A DNA stretch of 64,000 bases, from NCBI GenBank assembly GCA_024703915.1, contig CP087969.1:5332001-5396000 (forward strand), written 5' to 3'. Positions within the stretch are counted from its first letter, which is position 1. Every line of letters begins with the position of its first letter. Shown here in pieces: positions 17,790 through 29,382 of the stretch. The stretch is from Massilia sp. H-1 (GTDB lineage: Bacteria > Pseudomonadota > Gammaproteobacteria > Burkholderiales > Burkholderiaceae_D). The translations under genes and the position numbers were made by a program. The notes under the pieces are model-generated. The model was given only the letters and a program-made list of their open reading frames with translations. It was not told the DNA's origin and made no database searches.

Positions 17790-19937
17790 GGCGTGGCAAT
17801 GGCCCTCCATGCCGCTTTCGCGGGCGGCTTTCAGCGCATTGCGAGCAGTCTGGAACAAGACGATGCCGCGTTCCACGGGCCCGACCGGAAAGCGCACGAT
17901 GGCATCCATCCTGGCTGCCGCGTCGATGAGCGAGGCCAGGACAGGATCATTCAGGTCAGGGTAGTAGGGCGTTTCACCGCGCGCGATCTGCGCACTGATG
18001 AAGCTGGCAAGTACGGGATCCCTGTCGTCGATCCTGACCGCGCTGCAGGGGGGCAGCCTGGCAAAGTCAGGCCGCGCGATCTGGAGGAAGCGGTTCAGGT
18101 GCAGCGCCAGCGTGGCGCTCTTCTTGTCCTTGTCCGGCAGATAGAACGACGAGCAAAGGACCGCAGCGTCCTTGAAGATGACGATGCCTTCACCGGGATT
18201 GAGTTTCTTCCAGGTCGGTCAGCCTGATGCGCTCCTGTTTCTGAATTCTGACCTGCGGCTGAGCGCGATACCTGGTCGACAGCGTGCTTAAAGAACCACG
18301 TCGTAGCTGTCGGCGATACCGAAGTAGGCGTCGCCATCGGCCTTGCGGAACAGGTCGAACGTGTCTTCCGGGTCTTCCAGCGCGAGGGTCCACTTGATCT
18401 TGGTATTGGCGATCAGCGATGCCGTTTCGTTGCTTAAGCGTCGCCACGCTTGAGACTTTGCACATCCTGGGTCGAGGCGACCATCATGTAGTTGAGCTCG
18501 CGCGCCTGGGCATACAGGGTCGCGATACCTTCCGCAAAATAGGTCTGCAGCTCGTCGTTGATGATGATGGACGGATTGGGAGCGTTGGTGGCGTTGGTGT
18601 CGAGAATCTCCGCCTTCGTCCCTTCGAGGCGGTGGCCAAGATCCTGCGCCATGCTCAGCCGGAGCGCGGAGATGTAGAGCTTGCCGAGTGCCGCCGCCTC
18701 GGACGCGGACTTTTCCATCGACGGGATCATCACTACCAGGATGCGATTGTTTTGCAGCACGTCGGAAATATCGACGTCCGGGAAGCGGTCCTGGAAGATA
18801 TGGCCATAGGTATCCATCAGCATGGACAGGGTACGCGCGAATTCCCCGGTCAGGTAGCCGTGCTGGTTGTAGACCTCGGGGTCCCACAGGGTCGGGTCGT
18901 GCGCCAGTGCCGCGTTGAAGCCGGGAAGGCCGGTTTCAAAGTACGCCTTGATCGGCAGGAAGGCGAGTTCGGGGATTTTTCCTGCGCGCCCCTCAAGGTA
19001 GAGTTCCACCAGGTTCGGCAATGCCAGGTAATGCCGGATCAGTCCGACGGATAGTTCCACCTCGCCCCGGGCCCGCTTGTACGAGAGTGTGCGCAGTACG
19101 GCGTCGATCATGTTCAGCGCCCGCTGCTGCCACTTCTGACCTTCGCCGCTGGCTTTCGGAATGATCGATGCCATCAGCTGCAGGATGAAGTCGGCGGAGG
19201 CATCGGCAAAGCTGTTCATCGAGTTCGATTGCGCGAGCGCCTTTCGGTAAAGCGACGTTTCCCGCCTCGCGGTCGACCATGGTGCGGAAAGGATCCTCGC
19301 CTCCCGTCAGGAAATTGAGGACGACGAAATCGTCTTCCCGGCCCAGCGACAGCGAGAGCGACCACAGGCTGAAGGGAACATTGGCGCTCGCCTTGCCGTC
19401 CGCATAGACGCAGCCTGAGCCCCAGCACAGGGCATTGTAGGCCACGCCAAGCAAGGTTTCGCTTTTGCCTGCTCCAGTCGTTGCGGCAAGGAAGAGGTGG
19501 GTGCGTGCGTCCGAGTTGGTCAGCCACATCTCGCGACCCTGTTCACCGGGATACTGCGAGCGCAGGTAGCCGAGGTAGAGGATGCCGCCTGCCACCATCG
19601 TTGTGCGTGCCAGGCGCGACCTGCTGATCAGGCCGAAGAAGTAGGAGTCCTCGACCAGTTCTTCGCTGTAGTCCGACGCATCGGCGCACCCGAGGTCCTT
19701 CGGCATGCGCAGCGGCATGCGAAATCTCACCGCTTCAAGCCGAGGTGAGCATCAGTACCAAGAGTGTCCATGCTTAGCCACAGGAAAGGCTGCCACAATT
19801 CCAGTGCCAGTAGCAGCACCATGCAGTTGCGGAATGTCGCCGGGCGGTACAGCGCGTCGAAAAAGCGCGTTGCTTAGGGTCCTGGTGTCCCGCGACAGGG
19901 ACGACGGCGCAACTTCGTGGTCAGGAGCAGGCGCCAT
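17742..19937 (-). CDS. trbC: Type IV coupling protein, TrbC/DotL type
   Basis: Inner-membrane ATPase that delivers the relaxosome to the channel. An N-terminal region with hydrophobic helices (NCMVLLLALELWQPFLW, WTLLVLMLTSA) precedes Walker A ATTGAGKSET, and SIIINDELQTYF gives the Walker B region; MVASTQDVQSL is the sensor-like strand seen in coupling proteins. Breaks: corrupted GCCGGC sites at 19872, 19772, 18432 and 18286, and indels near 19735, 19230 and 18205. The repaired protein of about 730 residues ends NLADDQAG. It is the last gene of the transglycosylase-trbA-trbB-trbC operon. Confidence 0.88.
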
Positions 19938-19944
19938 GACGACG

Positions 19945-20867
19945 TTACTGTCCGGTCCGTTTCATCCAGCGCTGGATGGACGCATCTGTCGTGGTGCCGA
20001 CATTCGGGTAGACCGTACCGTCGTTCCCGATGATGGCGGGAGTTCCGTGCAGACGCAGCGCTTCGAAGATCCGGTCGTTGGCAGCGATCGCTTCGTCGCC
20101 GTCACGGCAAGGGGGCGTTGTCGTGGACCGGCTTGCAATCAACGATTTCCATTCGCTGGCGCGCCTGGCCATGTCGTGACACATCAGCCCGCTGATCGCA
20201 TTCGACGAGCCCTGGCCGCCGGTGACGGACACCGGGAACAGGTGGATCGTGTAGTCCCTTGCGAGTTTTGCCAGTTGAGGTTCCAGCGCGCGGCAATAGC
20301 CGCAGGCCGGATCGGAGAACACATACATCGTGCCCTTGGGGCCATGCGAAAGTTCGATCGAATAACGGCCTGACCGGACACCGTCCTGCATGGCCCTGGC
20401 CACCTCTGCTGGCGGCGGTACAGTCTGGGCCGCAGCTGCCACCATGGCGGTGCTTAGCTGCAGGAACTGCGGCGGTAGCGACGGGGGTAGAACGTGGCGG
20501 CATGCGCTTCCATGCCGCGCGTGACTGCCAGATTCATCGACAGTGCCAGGATTGTCACCGCGACCGGCGCCACGCCCCACAGCGTCAGGCGCGCGGCGCC
20601 GTTGCGTACACGGCGCAAGAAGACGTAGCGCTTGATCACCGACTGCAGGTGCTGGTAAGCATTCTTCGCAAGTTCCGGGCTGGCAAATCGTTCCACCAGA
20701 GCCGGGGATGGATCGCTCACGTAGCTGGCGCGGATGGCGTCGCCCTCGATGGCAAAGCGTACCTCGCGGTCGAGGCGAAGGACGGAGATGCTGCCGGTCT
20801 GTCCGGTTGCGCCGTACTCCACCAGCATTGCATGGCCGAACAGCCTGATCATATCCTTGTGTTTCAT
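19945..20867 (-). CDS. trbB: TrbB-like membrane-anchored thioredoxin-fold protein
   Basis: The N-terminal cytosolic part (MKHKDMIRLFGHAMLVEYG..) leads to one membrane helix (LTLWGVAPVAVTILALSMNLAV) and a periplasmic DsbC/DsbG-like domain with active site CGYC in FSDPACGYCRALEPQL. The GTPAIIGNDGTVYPN strand contains the cis-proline loop. A corrupted GCCGGC at 20452 and an indel near 20490 split the two halves, which otherwise read as two unrelated ORFs. TrbB of IncI plasmids is a thiol-disulphide protein important for transfer. The ATG overlaps the stop of trbA by four bases. Confidence 0.82.
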
Positions 20868-21983
20868 CTTGTTCTCCTGGGTTCGTGGGAGGCCAACAAG
20901 CCGATCTTGGCCAGGTAGGCCTCGACGCCGTCCACTGCGGCGTCGAGACAGGGAGCGGTGAGGCGGTAGCCGTGATCGGCGGCAAACGTTTCCCAAAGGG
21001 TTTGCGTGAATACGGCCGCCGACTCGATGAACGGGGCCTTGCGGCCGGTGGTGTTCAGCGCATACCAGAGGGCGCGGTCCATGCCCTTGAGCCAACGGAA
21101 GTGCGACGACGGCAGCTTACCGAATGCCAGCGCGTCCTTGTGCATTGCGTGCAGGAGCGTGCGCGGGTAGGGATGCCTGGCCAGCCATGCAGTGGCGCCG
21201 GGCGCGGCCGCGTGCGCGAACGCGGCGTCGGTCAGGGTGAGGTCGGGGTAGCCGCGTTTTCCCTGCCATGTACCGGTGTGGCATGAGCGGTTCAGCGCAT
21301 CGAGCAGACGCTGGGCTTCGTCGTGGTCGTGGCCGTCCGCAAGCAGCCGGGAGCCGAATACGGCGAACAGTGCCTTTTCCTGGGGAGCGAGGTCGGCGAG
21401 GGTGCCAACGGGCCTTCCGAGGTCGGCGACGAGGAGGGAATGGCAAGTGGTCCGGTCCAGCGCACCATTGACCAGCAGGCCGTGGCGGGCGACCCAGTCC
21501 TCGGGGTTGAGCGAGCTGCGATGTTCCGCGAGATCGCTGTTGAGCAGGTTTTCGTAATACAGCGTTGGTATCACGGCCGGTGAATGCGAAGCCATGATCT
21601 TCGGCAAGGTCGAAGCCGTAATAGGTCGCCTGGTACGGTTCGCCGGATGTTTCATTGCACGTCGTACACCGCGCATCGTAAGCAGGCCCGGTATCCACAC
21701 GAAGGCCCAGCTAGGCGTTGTTCAGGCAGCGTAGCAGTGTTTCGGGACTGACCGATCCAGGGACGACCGCGAGGTCCGCGATTTCCTCACGCCAGCGTGT
21801 GACTGCCGTCGGCCCGACACCGATGTCGACGACTCCCAGCTGGTACCAAGCCCATTTGAGTGCACCATAAGCGATCTCAGCGTGTGCCGTCTGCCAGCCG
21901 AAATATGCAAACAGGGCGAGAAGGGCGGCAACGCCAGCGTAGACCGCTGCCATGTCGTCATGCTCGATGCTGGTGGTTTTCAT
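20864..21983 (-). CDS. trbA: TrbA/DotM-family coupling-complex protein
   Basis: One protein of about 370 residues once the corrupted GCCGGC at 21710-21716 is restored: that site makes a false TAG after CLNNA, and repair gives CLNNAGWAFVWIPGLL. Two N-terminal membrane helices (MAAVYAGVAALLALFAYFGW and a second near WAFVWIPGLL) precede a soluble domain with YYENLLNSDLAEHRSSLNPEDWVARHGLL. DotM/TrbA partners the coupling ATPase at the inner membrane. It follows the transglycosylase by 7 bases. Confidence 0.88.
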
Positions 21984-21990
21984 GAAAGGC

Positions 21991-22383
21991 TCAGAACAGT
22001 GAGTTGCGATAGACGAGACGGATGTAGCGCTGTTTAGGTCCCGGCGTGTGCGAGTGGTAGTGGCCCACGCCGTCCCAGAAATTGCCCCCGGCCCGGTTGA
22101 TTTCGTAGCGAAGGATGTAGGCTCCTGCGCGGGCGGACCAGCAGAAGTCGTTGGTCAGCATTGCTGCACTAATGCCGAAGTTGACCGCGAGCCGCTGCAC
22201 CCACACTGTATTGATCTGAAACGGACCGTGGTCAACTGAACCGTTAGCGTTGGCGCTGAGCGTGCCATTCTTGCCGCCTTCGGTGCGGAGAACTGCCAGC
22301 ATGGCTCGCACCGGGATGGCGTAGTCGCTCGCAGCCTGGATCAGGCACGGCGGAATGGATGCGGTATCGATGCTGGCGGACAT
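21991..22383 (-). CDS. Lytic transglycosylase (SLT-like)
   Basis: A 130-residue muramidase-fold protein that would open the cell wall for the transfer channel. AMLAVLRTEGGK supplies the catalytic glutamate; NGSVDHGPFQINTVWV and CWSARAGAYILRYEIN match the SLT motifs, and the end DGVGHYHSHTP..YIRLVYRN is typical of conjugation-linked members such as PilT/TrbN. There is no obvious signal peptide. First gene of the leftward trb operon, with operator B 32 bp upstream. Confidence 0.85.
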   Translation of the reverse strand: MSASIDTASIPPCLIQAASDYAIPVRAMLAVLRTEGGKNGTLSANANGSVDHGPFQINTVWVQRLAVNFGISAAMLTNDFCWSARAGAYILRYEINRAGGNFWDGVGHYHSHTPGPKQRYIRLVYRNSLF

Positions 22384-22414
22384 GATGGGTCCCCGAAGGA
22401 GAGATGTGCGGCCT

Positions 22415-22440
22415 TTTTGCATGATAGAGCTTGTACAAAA
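22415..22440. promoter_or_regulatory. Operator-like palindrome B before the trb operon
   Basis: TTTTGCA-N12-TACAAAA: one mismatch from a perfect inverted repeat, with the 12-base spacer shared by the other copies. It lies 32 bp before the ATG of the transglycosylase gene, where a promoter is expected. Confidence 0.68.
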
Positions 22441-22892
22441 GAAGACGGCGGCTACCTGCGTCGGGCTTGAAGTACATCAAAGTTAGGAGGTTCGCCGGTT
22501 CAACTGCCGGTGAGAGGCACTTGCCAAGCATCTAGCTGCTGGCCGTTTTAGCCCGAGTGGTTGGCCTGCAGTGCTTTGATTCGACGAAGGGAAAACGGCT
22601 GGCAGAGCCGCTGTGATGTAAGTAGAGTGTGCAGAAATGGACATCGGAAGCGGAAGCGCGATTTGTTATCCGGCATACTGCCGAAATGCTGGGCTGGCCA
22701 GTACCCCTCGCAGCGCTACAGTAAGGACGCTACCGTACGCTACGCAAGGTATGCTTGATTTCTAAATGTTTTCAACTCTCTTCATTCCAAGCGCTTTCAT
22801 CAATCACCAAAGACTCCCGTGCGGATTCCTGTCACCGACGGAGTCGGCCTCAGGCCAAGGCGCCTTCACAAGAGGGTCAAGCCAATCCGCCA
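22441..22892. other. Intergenic segment without recognised content
   Basis: About 450 bases between the trb promoter and the end of the next leftward gene. It contains only short frames with no ribosome site, and GC falls toward 22760. I see no RNA gene or repeat. Confidence 0.5.
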
Positions 22893-23844
22893 TCAATGCC
22901 ATAATCTCCAAGCTTCCAACGAGTTCCATGGCGCCACTTTACTCGCAGTAATCTCATCTATCAACCGACGAAGGGACCGGGTGCGGTCGAGGTCCTTTGC
23001 CATTTTCTCGAACCCGGCAAGCGTCGCCAGCAGCTTGTCCTTATTTGCCTTTGCGGCCTCCCATTCCTGTGCCTTTTTGCGACGGACCAGTTCGCGCTCA
23101 GCTCGCAATTCGTTCGCCACCTTGCGACAAAGGGCGGCATCCGAGACTGACTGGACAGTCCTTTTGACTTTGTCGCCAATCGTTGCGCGAACGGAGTCTT
23201 CGATTTTGCTGCTGTCATGTACGTGGCAGCCATCAACGATGGCTGCGCAGCAACTTCCCCGTTGGAATCCAACGATATTCCGGCGGCCGATACTTCCATT
23301 CTGGTTGACGCGCTCCTGCGCGCAGGGGCTTTGGTGGAGGTGGCGGCACCAACTCTTGCGTAATTCGCTCTTGGATACGAACGAAAAAGCGCTGACCATG
23401 CAAGTTAAAGCAGTTTCGCTTGCTACCAGATTCATGGCGAGCCCCGCGGCGAAGCGGAGGCAGAGGCGGGTGCGCGTTTTCAAATTTTGCGCCCAGTAAC
23501 TCAAGCTCATATGCGAATCTATCGACTAGCAGGAGGGTCCGTTCTTTCAAGTCCGGAGAGACTGAAATATCGGCCCAGGTCACGCCCAGTGAGCGTAGGA
23601 GCGTTCCCGCAGGACCCGGTAGCCCAGCGCGTTTCGTCGGAAGCCTCGAGGTGGCTAGAGCGCTCCGAGCGGCTTGGCGCCTACTTTCCCGATATCGCTC
23701 GTCGTTTTCGTTCCACTCGCGAACGAGGCGCGAGACGAGGCCATACGCAAGCGATCCGCTGGTGGAAAACGGACGATCGGCGTTGTCGCCGTGATTCGCA
23801 TCGACCCGAGGCGAACTGTCGGGTGGGAGACGGGCCGGATCCAT
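22893..23844 (-). CDS. Hypothetical protein with C-terminal coiled coil
   Basis: Reading across frame changes near 23440 and 23300 gives roughly 310 residues. The N-terminal third (GTLLRSLGVTWADISVSPDLKERTLLLVDRFAYELEL) is globular; a proline run (VPPPPPKPLR) follows; the C-terminal 90 residues are strongly charged and helical (KVANELRAERELVRRKKAQEWEAAKANKDKLLATLAGF) and end near LRRLIDEITASKV. It resembles in style, not certainly in homology, charged-helix proteins of mobile-element cargo loci. No function assigned. Confidence 0.45.
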
Positions 23845-24064
23845 GTCGACACTCCAAGGTGAACGTATGTTCAGTCTCGGCGAAGTGGTGTTGATTGGTG
23901 CTGCAAAGAATCAAGAAGTGGGTCGCGAGACTTGGGGTTCAGCACTCTTCTGGTCGGCTTGCGGCGAGGACATGAACTGACGACGAACACGTAGTCCAGT
24001 CGTGCTTGCAGAAGTCAACGATCGCGGCGGCAGCGCTTTCCGGCCTGAACGGCTGGGTTTGCGA

Positions 24065-24316
24065 TCAAAGCGGACTTTGACGCCGTTTATCCTCGTCGAC
24101 GATGCAAGGCTCGCCACTGAGTTCCTCGCGTAGGTACTCCTGGACGATGCCGCACGGGCCACTGCGTTCGGGTAGCTCGCGGATGACCTGGTTCGCGCGC
24201 AGAACGATGCCGCGCAGCCGCTTGATTTCCCAGAGCAGGGCGACGATATCGTTCGGATCGCGGCGCTGCGCGATGTCGTGCAACAGTGGCGTGGTCAGCG
24301 GTGGACGGAAAGGCAT
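24065..24316 (-). CDS. Small conserved protein under a LexA box
   Basis: 83 residues, MPFRPPLTTPLLHDIAQRRDPN then DIVALLWEIKRLRGIVLRANQVIREL and a tail with EYLREELSGEPCIVDED. The helix around WEIKRLR suggests a small all-alpha protein. The start is 15 bases from a near-perfect LexA site, so SOS control is likely. Proteins of this look occur next to DNA-damage genes in proteobacteria as far as I recall, but I cannot name the family. The 150 bases downstream of it carry no clear gene. Confidence 0.55.
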   Translation of the reverse strand: MPFRPPLTTPLLHDIAQRRDPNDIVALLWEIKRLRGIVLRANQVIRELPERSGPCGIVQEYLREELSGEPCIVDEDKRRQSPL

Positions 24317-24330
24317 GTAAATTCGCAGAA

Positions 24331-24350
24331 TACTGTATAAATATACAGTA
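24331..24350. promoter_or_regulatory. LexA (SOS) box
   Basis: The 20-base palindrome with core CTGTATAAATATACAG differs at a single spacer position from the consensus CTGTATATATATACAG of Escherichia coli LexA. It is centred about 24 bp before the ATG of the leftward 83-residue gene and just at the start of a weak rightward ORF. Confidence 0.85.
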
Positions 24351-24597
24351 TGGCAAATGCCGGAAGTTGGCTGGTCATTTGCTTAAGCAGTGTGAACGTC
24401 GACGGGTAAGCGGAGAGGGCGCACTGGCCGTTGCGGGCGATGTGGTCGCGCCGCAGTGCCTTGATTTCATGAGCCCGCAGCGGCTTGTGTGGCCGTTGCG
24501 CTTACAGCGCGCAGTTGCGGTTGTAACAGGCAGCTCCCGCCCCGAAGCCGACGACGGCCGTAGCGGCGGGCTTCCAGCCCAATTCTGGAAGCGTTAG
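24350..24597 (+). CDS. Possible small ORF beside the LexA box
   Basis: With the corrupted GCCGGC at 24382-24389 restored, an ATG at 24350 opens about 80 codons (MANAGSWLVICRQCERRRVSG..) ending AQFWKR. The ATG overlaps the last base of the LexA box and no ribosome site is visible, so this may be chance. A CxxC pair is the only motif. Confidence 0.25.
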
Positions 24598-24711
24598 CCC
24601 TTGGAATTTCCCCGTTGCTCATTGACGGAACCTAACTGTGCAAGAACAGCAGGAAGAAGCGTCTGGTCTATCTCAAAAAAAAATGCAATTTACTTTACGT
24701 AGCTCCGCCGA
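24598..24711. other. Gap at the low-GC cargo border
   Basis: Short AT-rich gap after the convergent point; an A9 run at 24676-24684 could act as a terminator T tract for leftward transcription of the RHS locus. Confidence 0.35.
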
Positions 24712-25206
24712 TCATTTGTGCATTTCTATATTAACAACCGGAGAAAAGTGGTCTCCCAACTCGCAATTTCCGGTCGGAGCGCGGCCGTAAATTGCTCGAA
24801 TAGCATAAACGCCTGGTTCGTGGATCTTATAGAAACTCGTCAAATCGTCCAATTTGGTTCCAAATAAATTTCCCGGCAACAGCATAGCGGAACGGTCCTG
24901 GTACATCTTTTTGGTTTCTGGGCCGGTGAACGTCAAAGCTTTTCCCGCCGAATCCGTTATCTCGAAACGCAACCAATAGTCTTCCGGTTCCATCAATACG
25001 GGAATCTTCAAGACAGACTCGCCAGAATTTTCGATCCACACTTTTATCGGTACAGTTTCACCGATTTTGAAGTAATGACTATCCATTCCCAGCGAAACTT
25101 TTAGTCCGCTATGAACTTCACGTCCACATTTTGTTTTTTCCGGAGCCGCCACACAGATGGAGTGGGCCGACGACATGCAGGCGAGCAGTAAAATTGCAGT
25201 TTTCAT
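24712..25206 (-). CDS. Exported Ig-like (BsuPI-type) putative immunity protein
   Basis: 164 residues with signal peptide [22 protein letters not shown], then a beta-sandwich pattern: LKVSLGMDSHYFKIGETVPIKVWIENSGES, a hallmark of BsuPI/intracellular proteinase-inhibitor Ig domains, then DYWLRFEITDSAGKALTF and PGVYAIRAIYGRAP. Its ATG overlaps the TGA of the RHS toxin gene (ATGA), the arrangement of a toxin and its immunity gene. Because it is exported it would meet the toxin in the periplasm. Low GC like the RHS gene. Role as inhibitor of the toxin's protease domain is inference. Confidence 0.6.
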   Translation of the reverse strand: MKTAILLLACMSSAHSICVAAPEKTKCGREVHSGLKVSLGMDSHYFKIGETVPIKVWIENSGESVLKIPVLMEPEDYWLRFEITDSAGKALTFTGPETKKMYQDRSAMLLPGNLFGTKLDDLTSFYKIHEPGVYAIRAIYGRAPTGNCELGDHFSPVVNIEMHK

Positions 25207-28200
25207 TCGTAGACAGGTCCCCCGTAAACATCCGTTTCGTAAGCGTCACCCTCTTCGCCAGGGTAATCAACGCCGTCCAAATTGTCAAAATAATGCACAA
25301 GCTCATGTTCAGCGGTTGATGCAATCACTTGCTCCCTGACCGTTCCGTTCTCAAAACCCTTTAGCAAACTCTCGTTCATCACTAAAGCATTTGGATCGGT
25401 GGCTGGGTCATACTGCCCGAGAGCACCTCTTCCCAATCTGGCCGACGTTATCTCTGGCCCTTTTCCAGGCCGAAGGCATCGCTTTACCTTCGTGGCGCTT
25501 ACTTGACCGTATTTAGCAAAAGCGGACAATTTCCTAGAAGTAAGTTTATTTAGTAAAGAATTGAGTACTCGTGTCGATTTGGGATACATTTTGGCAAATG
25601 CTTATGGATACCCTCACCAGCCCACTCGGATCTACGTATGACAGTGGATTTCCGCCAACATAAGCGTAGGTGTTGGTCCCGCCAGCAAGCCCCACCGGAT
25701 CACTTTGAATATATCTACCGATCGTCGCATCGTAATACCGATTCCAATTTTGCCAAAGACCGGTTTCCGGGTCGTAATACTGGCCAGGAAATCCGAGATT
25801 GACACCGCCAATGGCATCGATAACGACTTTTCGATCGAACGGAGAGTTTTCGGCACGCCACACTACAGCAGCATTGGTGTCCGTGATCACTTCCGGTCTG
25901 CCCAATTGATCATTGTGAAACGCGAAGAACTGCCCATTCCGCGTCATGCCGATCGTTTCACCGCCAACAAAAATATAGTTGGTTCGAATAGCGCCATTCA
26001 TCTCCGCAATCAATTCGCCACTTGCACCATATATGAAATGAGTGTCAGAAGTATTCATGATATTCAATTTTGCCACACGTTGATCGAAAGCGTTATTCCG
26101 ATAATTCGCAACATTGGCGCCGTTGACAAACACTGCTGCTAGTCGATTAAACGGCCCATATTCGTAGGTGCGGGATGAAGTCAGTAGCTTACTTTCGCTG
26201 ATCAAATTCCCGACTTGATCGTAAGCAAAGTTGCAGAAACTGACCTCCCGCGCTCCAGGAATCCAAACGATTGCTTTGCGGCGAAATGGAGAGAGTATAA
26301 GTTATCCCGTCCCTAACGTGACTTACTCTGTTGCCACCTCGGTCAAGATCAAATTTTTGATATAAAGGCGAACCAGAATAATCGACGCTTGCGAGGTGAT
26401 CGTGTTGCAAATATGAGAAATCGTTTACCGAGAGAGCTGGGTAAGAATTGTTAATGATTTTTTTAATTAAATCCGGTTTGTCAATATACGAATTCATATA
26501 GAGAACGCTTAGATCTTGCTTTCCTGGGCTGGTGACCCGTTCAATACGGCCATCCGAATCAAAACTAACCATTCTGGGCAAATTATTTCCAAATCGCCAT
26601 CCGTACCGCGCACCGCTCACCGGTTGGTACAAGAACGAATCGACGAGAGTTGCCGAACCGCCCGCGAGGTTACTTGTTATCGAACTCAACTGACCATATG
26701 CGTTGTACTGATAGGTTAAGATGACTCCGTCAGGATAAGTCATCGTTTTCAAGCGCCCTACAGGGTCGTACGACCAGCTAGTCACATAGATAGATCCTAA
26801 AACATTATTTGTTTGGCGTATAATCGCGCCTACAGAATCGTATTCAAAGCTAGTAGTTCCCGTTGAATCGACGATACTCGTGAGTCTTCCTTTACCGTAA
26901 GCGCCCACGTCGTAATTAAAAGATTCAATTTGTCCGCCGCTGGACCGCCGTATCATTCTTCCCAACGAATCCCAATCGTAATTTATCGTTTTTCCATCTG
27001 CGCGGGTTTCGGTATCTAAATCCCCTGACAAATCGTATGTATAAGTCGTCGTTCCCGTATCAGGGCTGGAAATTGTCAGCCGTTGTCCGAATCCATTGTA
27101 GGTATAGTTCGTCTGCAATTGACGCGCATCCCGGACCCATTCCAGTTGTCCAGCTGAGTTGTAGTGCTTTTGAGTAATCTCACCAGCCGGATTGGTCTCG
27201 CCTATCAGCCGGTCTTGCTCATCATAAGTGTAAGTCGTCAATCTACCGCTCGTATCCATCCTTGAGCTCAAGTTGCCGTTGGCGTCATAGCGGAGCTCGA
27301 CCTTTTGCCCTTGATTGCCATTCCTGGTGTATGGCCGTCCTAAAGAATCCAGAACAGTTCGCGATGCAAACGGCGTTGCATCAGTGGCAGCAGGCGCCCC
27401 GATTGTTCCGATCGGGAGTTTCCTGGCGGCAGTCGAGTCAATCTGGCGGTTCGCAACGTCGATTAATTTGCGGCTAAATTGCCCCGGTGCATCACCCACA
27501 TACTCAAGACGACCACTTGGCGTATAGCGGAATCGAATAGCTGAGCCATCGGGCTTCTGTATATCGGCAACCCTTCCCTCTGGCGTGAAGGTAAAGTAAG
27601 TTGTGCGGTTCCCGCTTGCTGCTAATAGCGTTGACGTAATCAGGCGTCCTTGTGAATCATAAACGAAGTCGGTCGCGACGCCATTTATATCCGTGTGTCG
27701 GCCAGGCATTCCAAGCAATGTATAGTTCGAAAAAGTCTCTTGCTGATTCAGCGGATTGCTGATGCTCGTTAAATTTCCTGTCACATCGTAACTGTAAATG
27801 GTATCGAGATTGCCGGAGTTGCGAACTTCAGATATTTTCTTTGTTGCGAGAATTCCGTTGGGATGGAACGTGTAGTTGATATCGGACCGAAGCACAGCGC
27901 CGGTGCGCAGATCCGTGTTCGAAACGCTGCTTAACTTACCGCGCTCCAAGCCTGACGTAAAGTATACGTAATCAGTTTTAGCATATGCTATGCCAGCTGA
28001 ATCCTTAGATGTTATTGACGCGACATCCGCACCGACCCAAGTGTATGCTACCGTCGACGCCGACGACGTGTTTCTCGCCGAAGTTACTGACTGCAATTTT
28101 CCCGCCGCGTCATAGACGTATCCGGTTTGGACACCGTTCCAATCGGTTCTTAGCAACGGAAAGCCATTCCCATCATATTGGGTTGCCGCCGAAGACAACG

Positions 28201-29382
28201 GACATGTGCTTGTGCCTAAGCGTGAAACAGCAGTAATGAGTCGGGCGCCGAGAACGGAAGAGATCCCATAAATGGTCGTCTGCCCTTTTTCATCGACAAC
28301 CGTGGTGGAATTTGACGCATAGGTGAAATTGTCAACCTCTTCTCCATCCGCTAACCCGCTTTGTCTAACGCGGCGGTCTGGGTAATAGGAATAAGTACTG
28401 TATCGAATCCCGTTGATTGAAACTCCAGTCAACAACGAGGCGTCACTTCCCTCGTAGTGATATTGACGAACTGTGGGGGTTGGACCCGGCGAAGTGACCT
28501 TGGTTAACATGCCCGTCGTTGGATTGTAGTCATAGCTCCAAATACCCCCGGCTGGATCCTTTATCGAATTTACACGGCTAAAAGTCCCAAACGTTCCGAA
28601 GGTAAAGGCAACGGTACGATTGCGAGTGGCATCCGTAATTAACGAAATTCTACCGGCATTTAGATACGTAAAACTAACGGTCGCCCCCTGGTCGTCCGCA
28701 TAACTTATGAGGCGACCATTTGCGGCATACATATACGACGTATGATCTATGCTCAGGAAAAAATTTTTCTTAAAATTATAAACTAGTTCGTTAGCCGCTG
28801 CGTTCCCCACGACACTATAGGTATAGAAACCAGCATCATCCTGCCATCCACCGTAGGTGTAGTCGAATTTGGTTCCTTCCTGTGTTGTATAAGTTATGGT
28901 CCGAGGAATACAGTTTCCGTCAGGGAACATTAAGACAATTAGTAAAATTAAAAGACAGGTTCGGGAATTCAACGTTCGAGTACCAATTCAGCGCCGAAAA
29001 TTCCCCCTGCTGGCTGGCCGCTACAGGTATGTACGTTTCAAATCAAGCCCGTACGGGCCCGCAGTGTAGAAGTCTTGTTCTTCCTTGAACTTCTCGCCGG
29101 TTCCAACAACCACAGGATTTTTTTTCGCTGGCAAGGATCGACTGCAGTTGCGACGATCGGATCGAGTTTCAGGGGCGGCTCATCCTTCTTATCTATTTTC
29201 TTAGAACGAGATTTTCCGCCACCGTTAGTTGGAGATCCACCATCCATTCGGAAAACACCAGTGTGTCCATCACGGATCAAATGTCCGGTGCAGCTTGTCA
29301 TTCCGCATTCATCGGCAACCGCATCTGCCCGGGCAAGACCATTGAACATCAGAAGAATTACGGATAATACAAAGTATTTCAT
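25203..29382 (-). CDS. Exported RHS/YD-repeat protein with HExxH metallopeptidase-like toxin tip
   Basis: Repaired length about 1,390 residues. Signal peptide [21 protein letters not shown] at 29382; N-terminal RHS opening [21 protein letters not shown]; then more than 15 YD repeats (for example [38 protein letters not shown]); then the conserved RHS core end [61 protein letters not shown]. The variable tip of about 130 residues holds [16 protein letters not shown], an HExxH zinc site, with [14 protein letters not shown], close to the Tox-MPTase families. Frame changes near 29100, 28960, 26240 and 25580. GC is about 45%, far below neighbours, a sign of separate transfer. Confidence 0.85.

Noticed and set aside
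24065-24597. UmuDC or ImuB polymerase genes at the LexA box
   Set aside because: Neither strand encodes polymerase or UmuD motifs; only two short frames are present.
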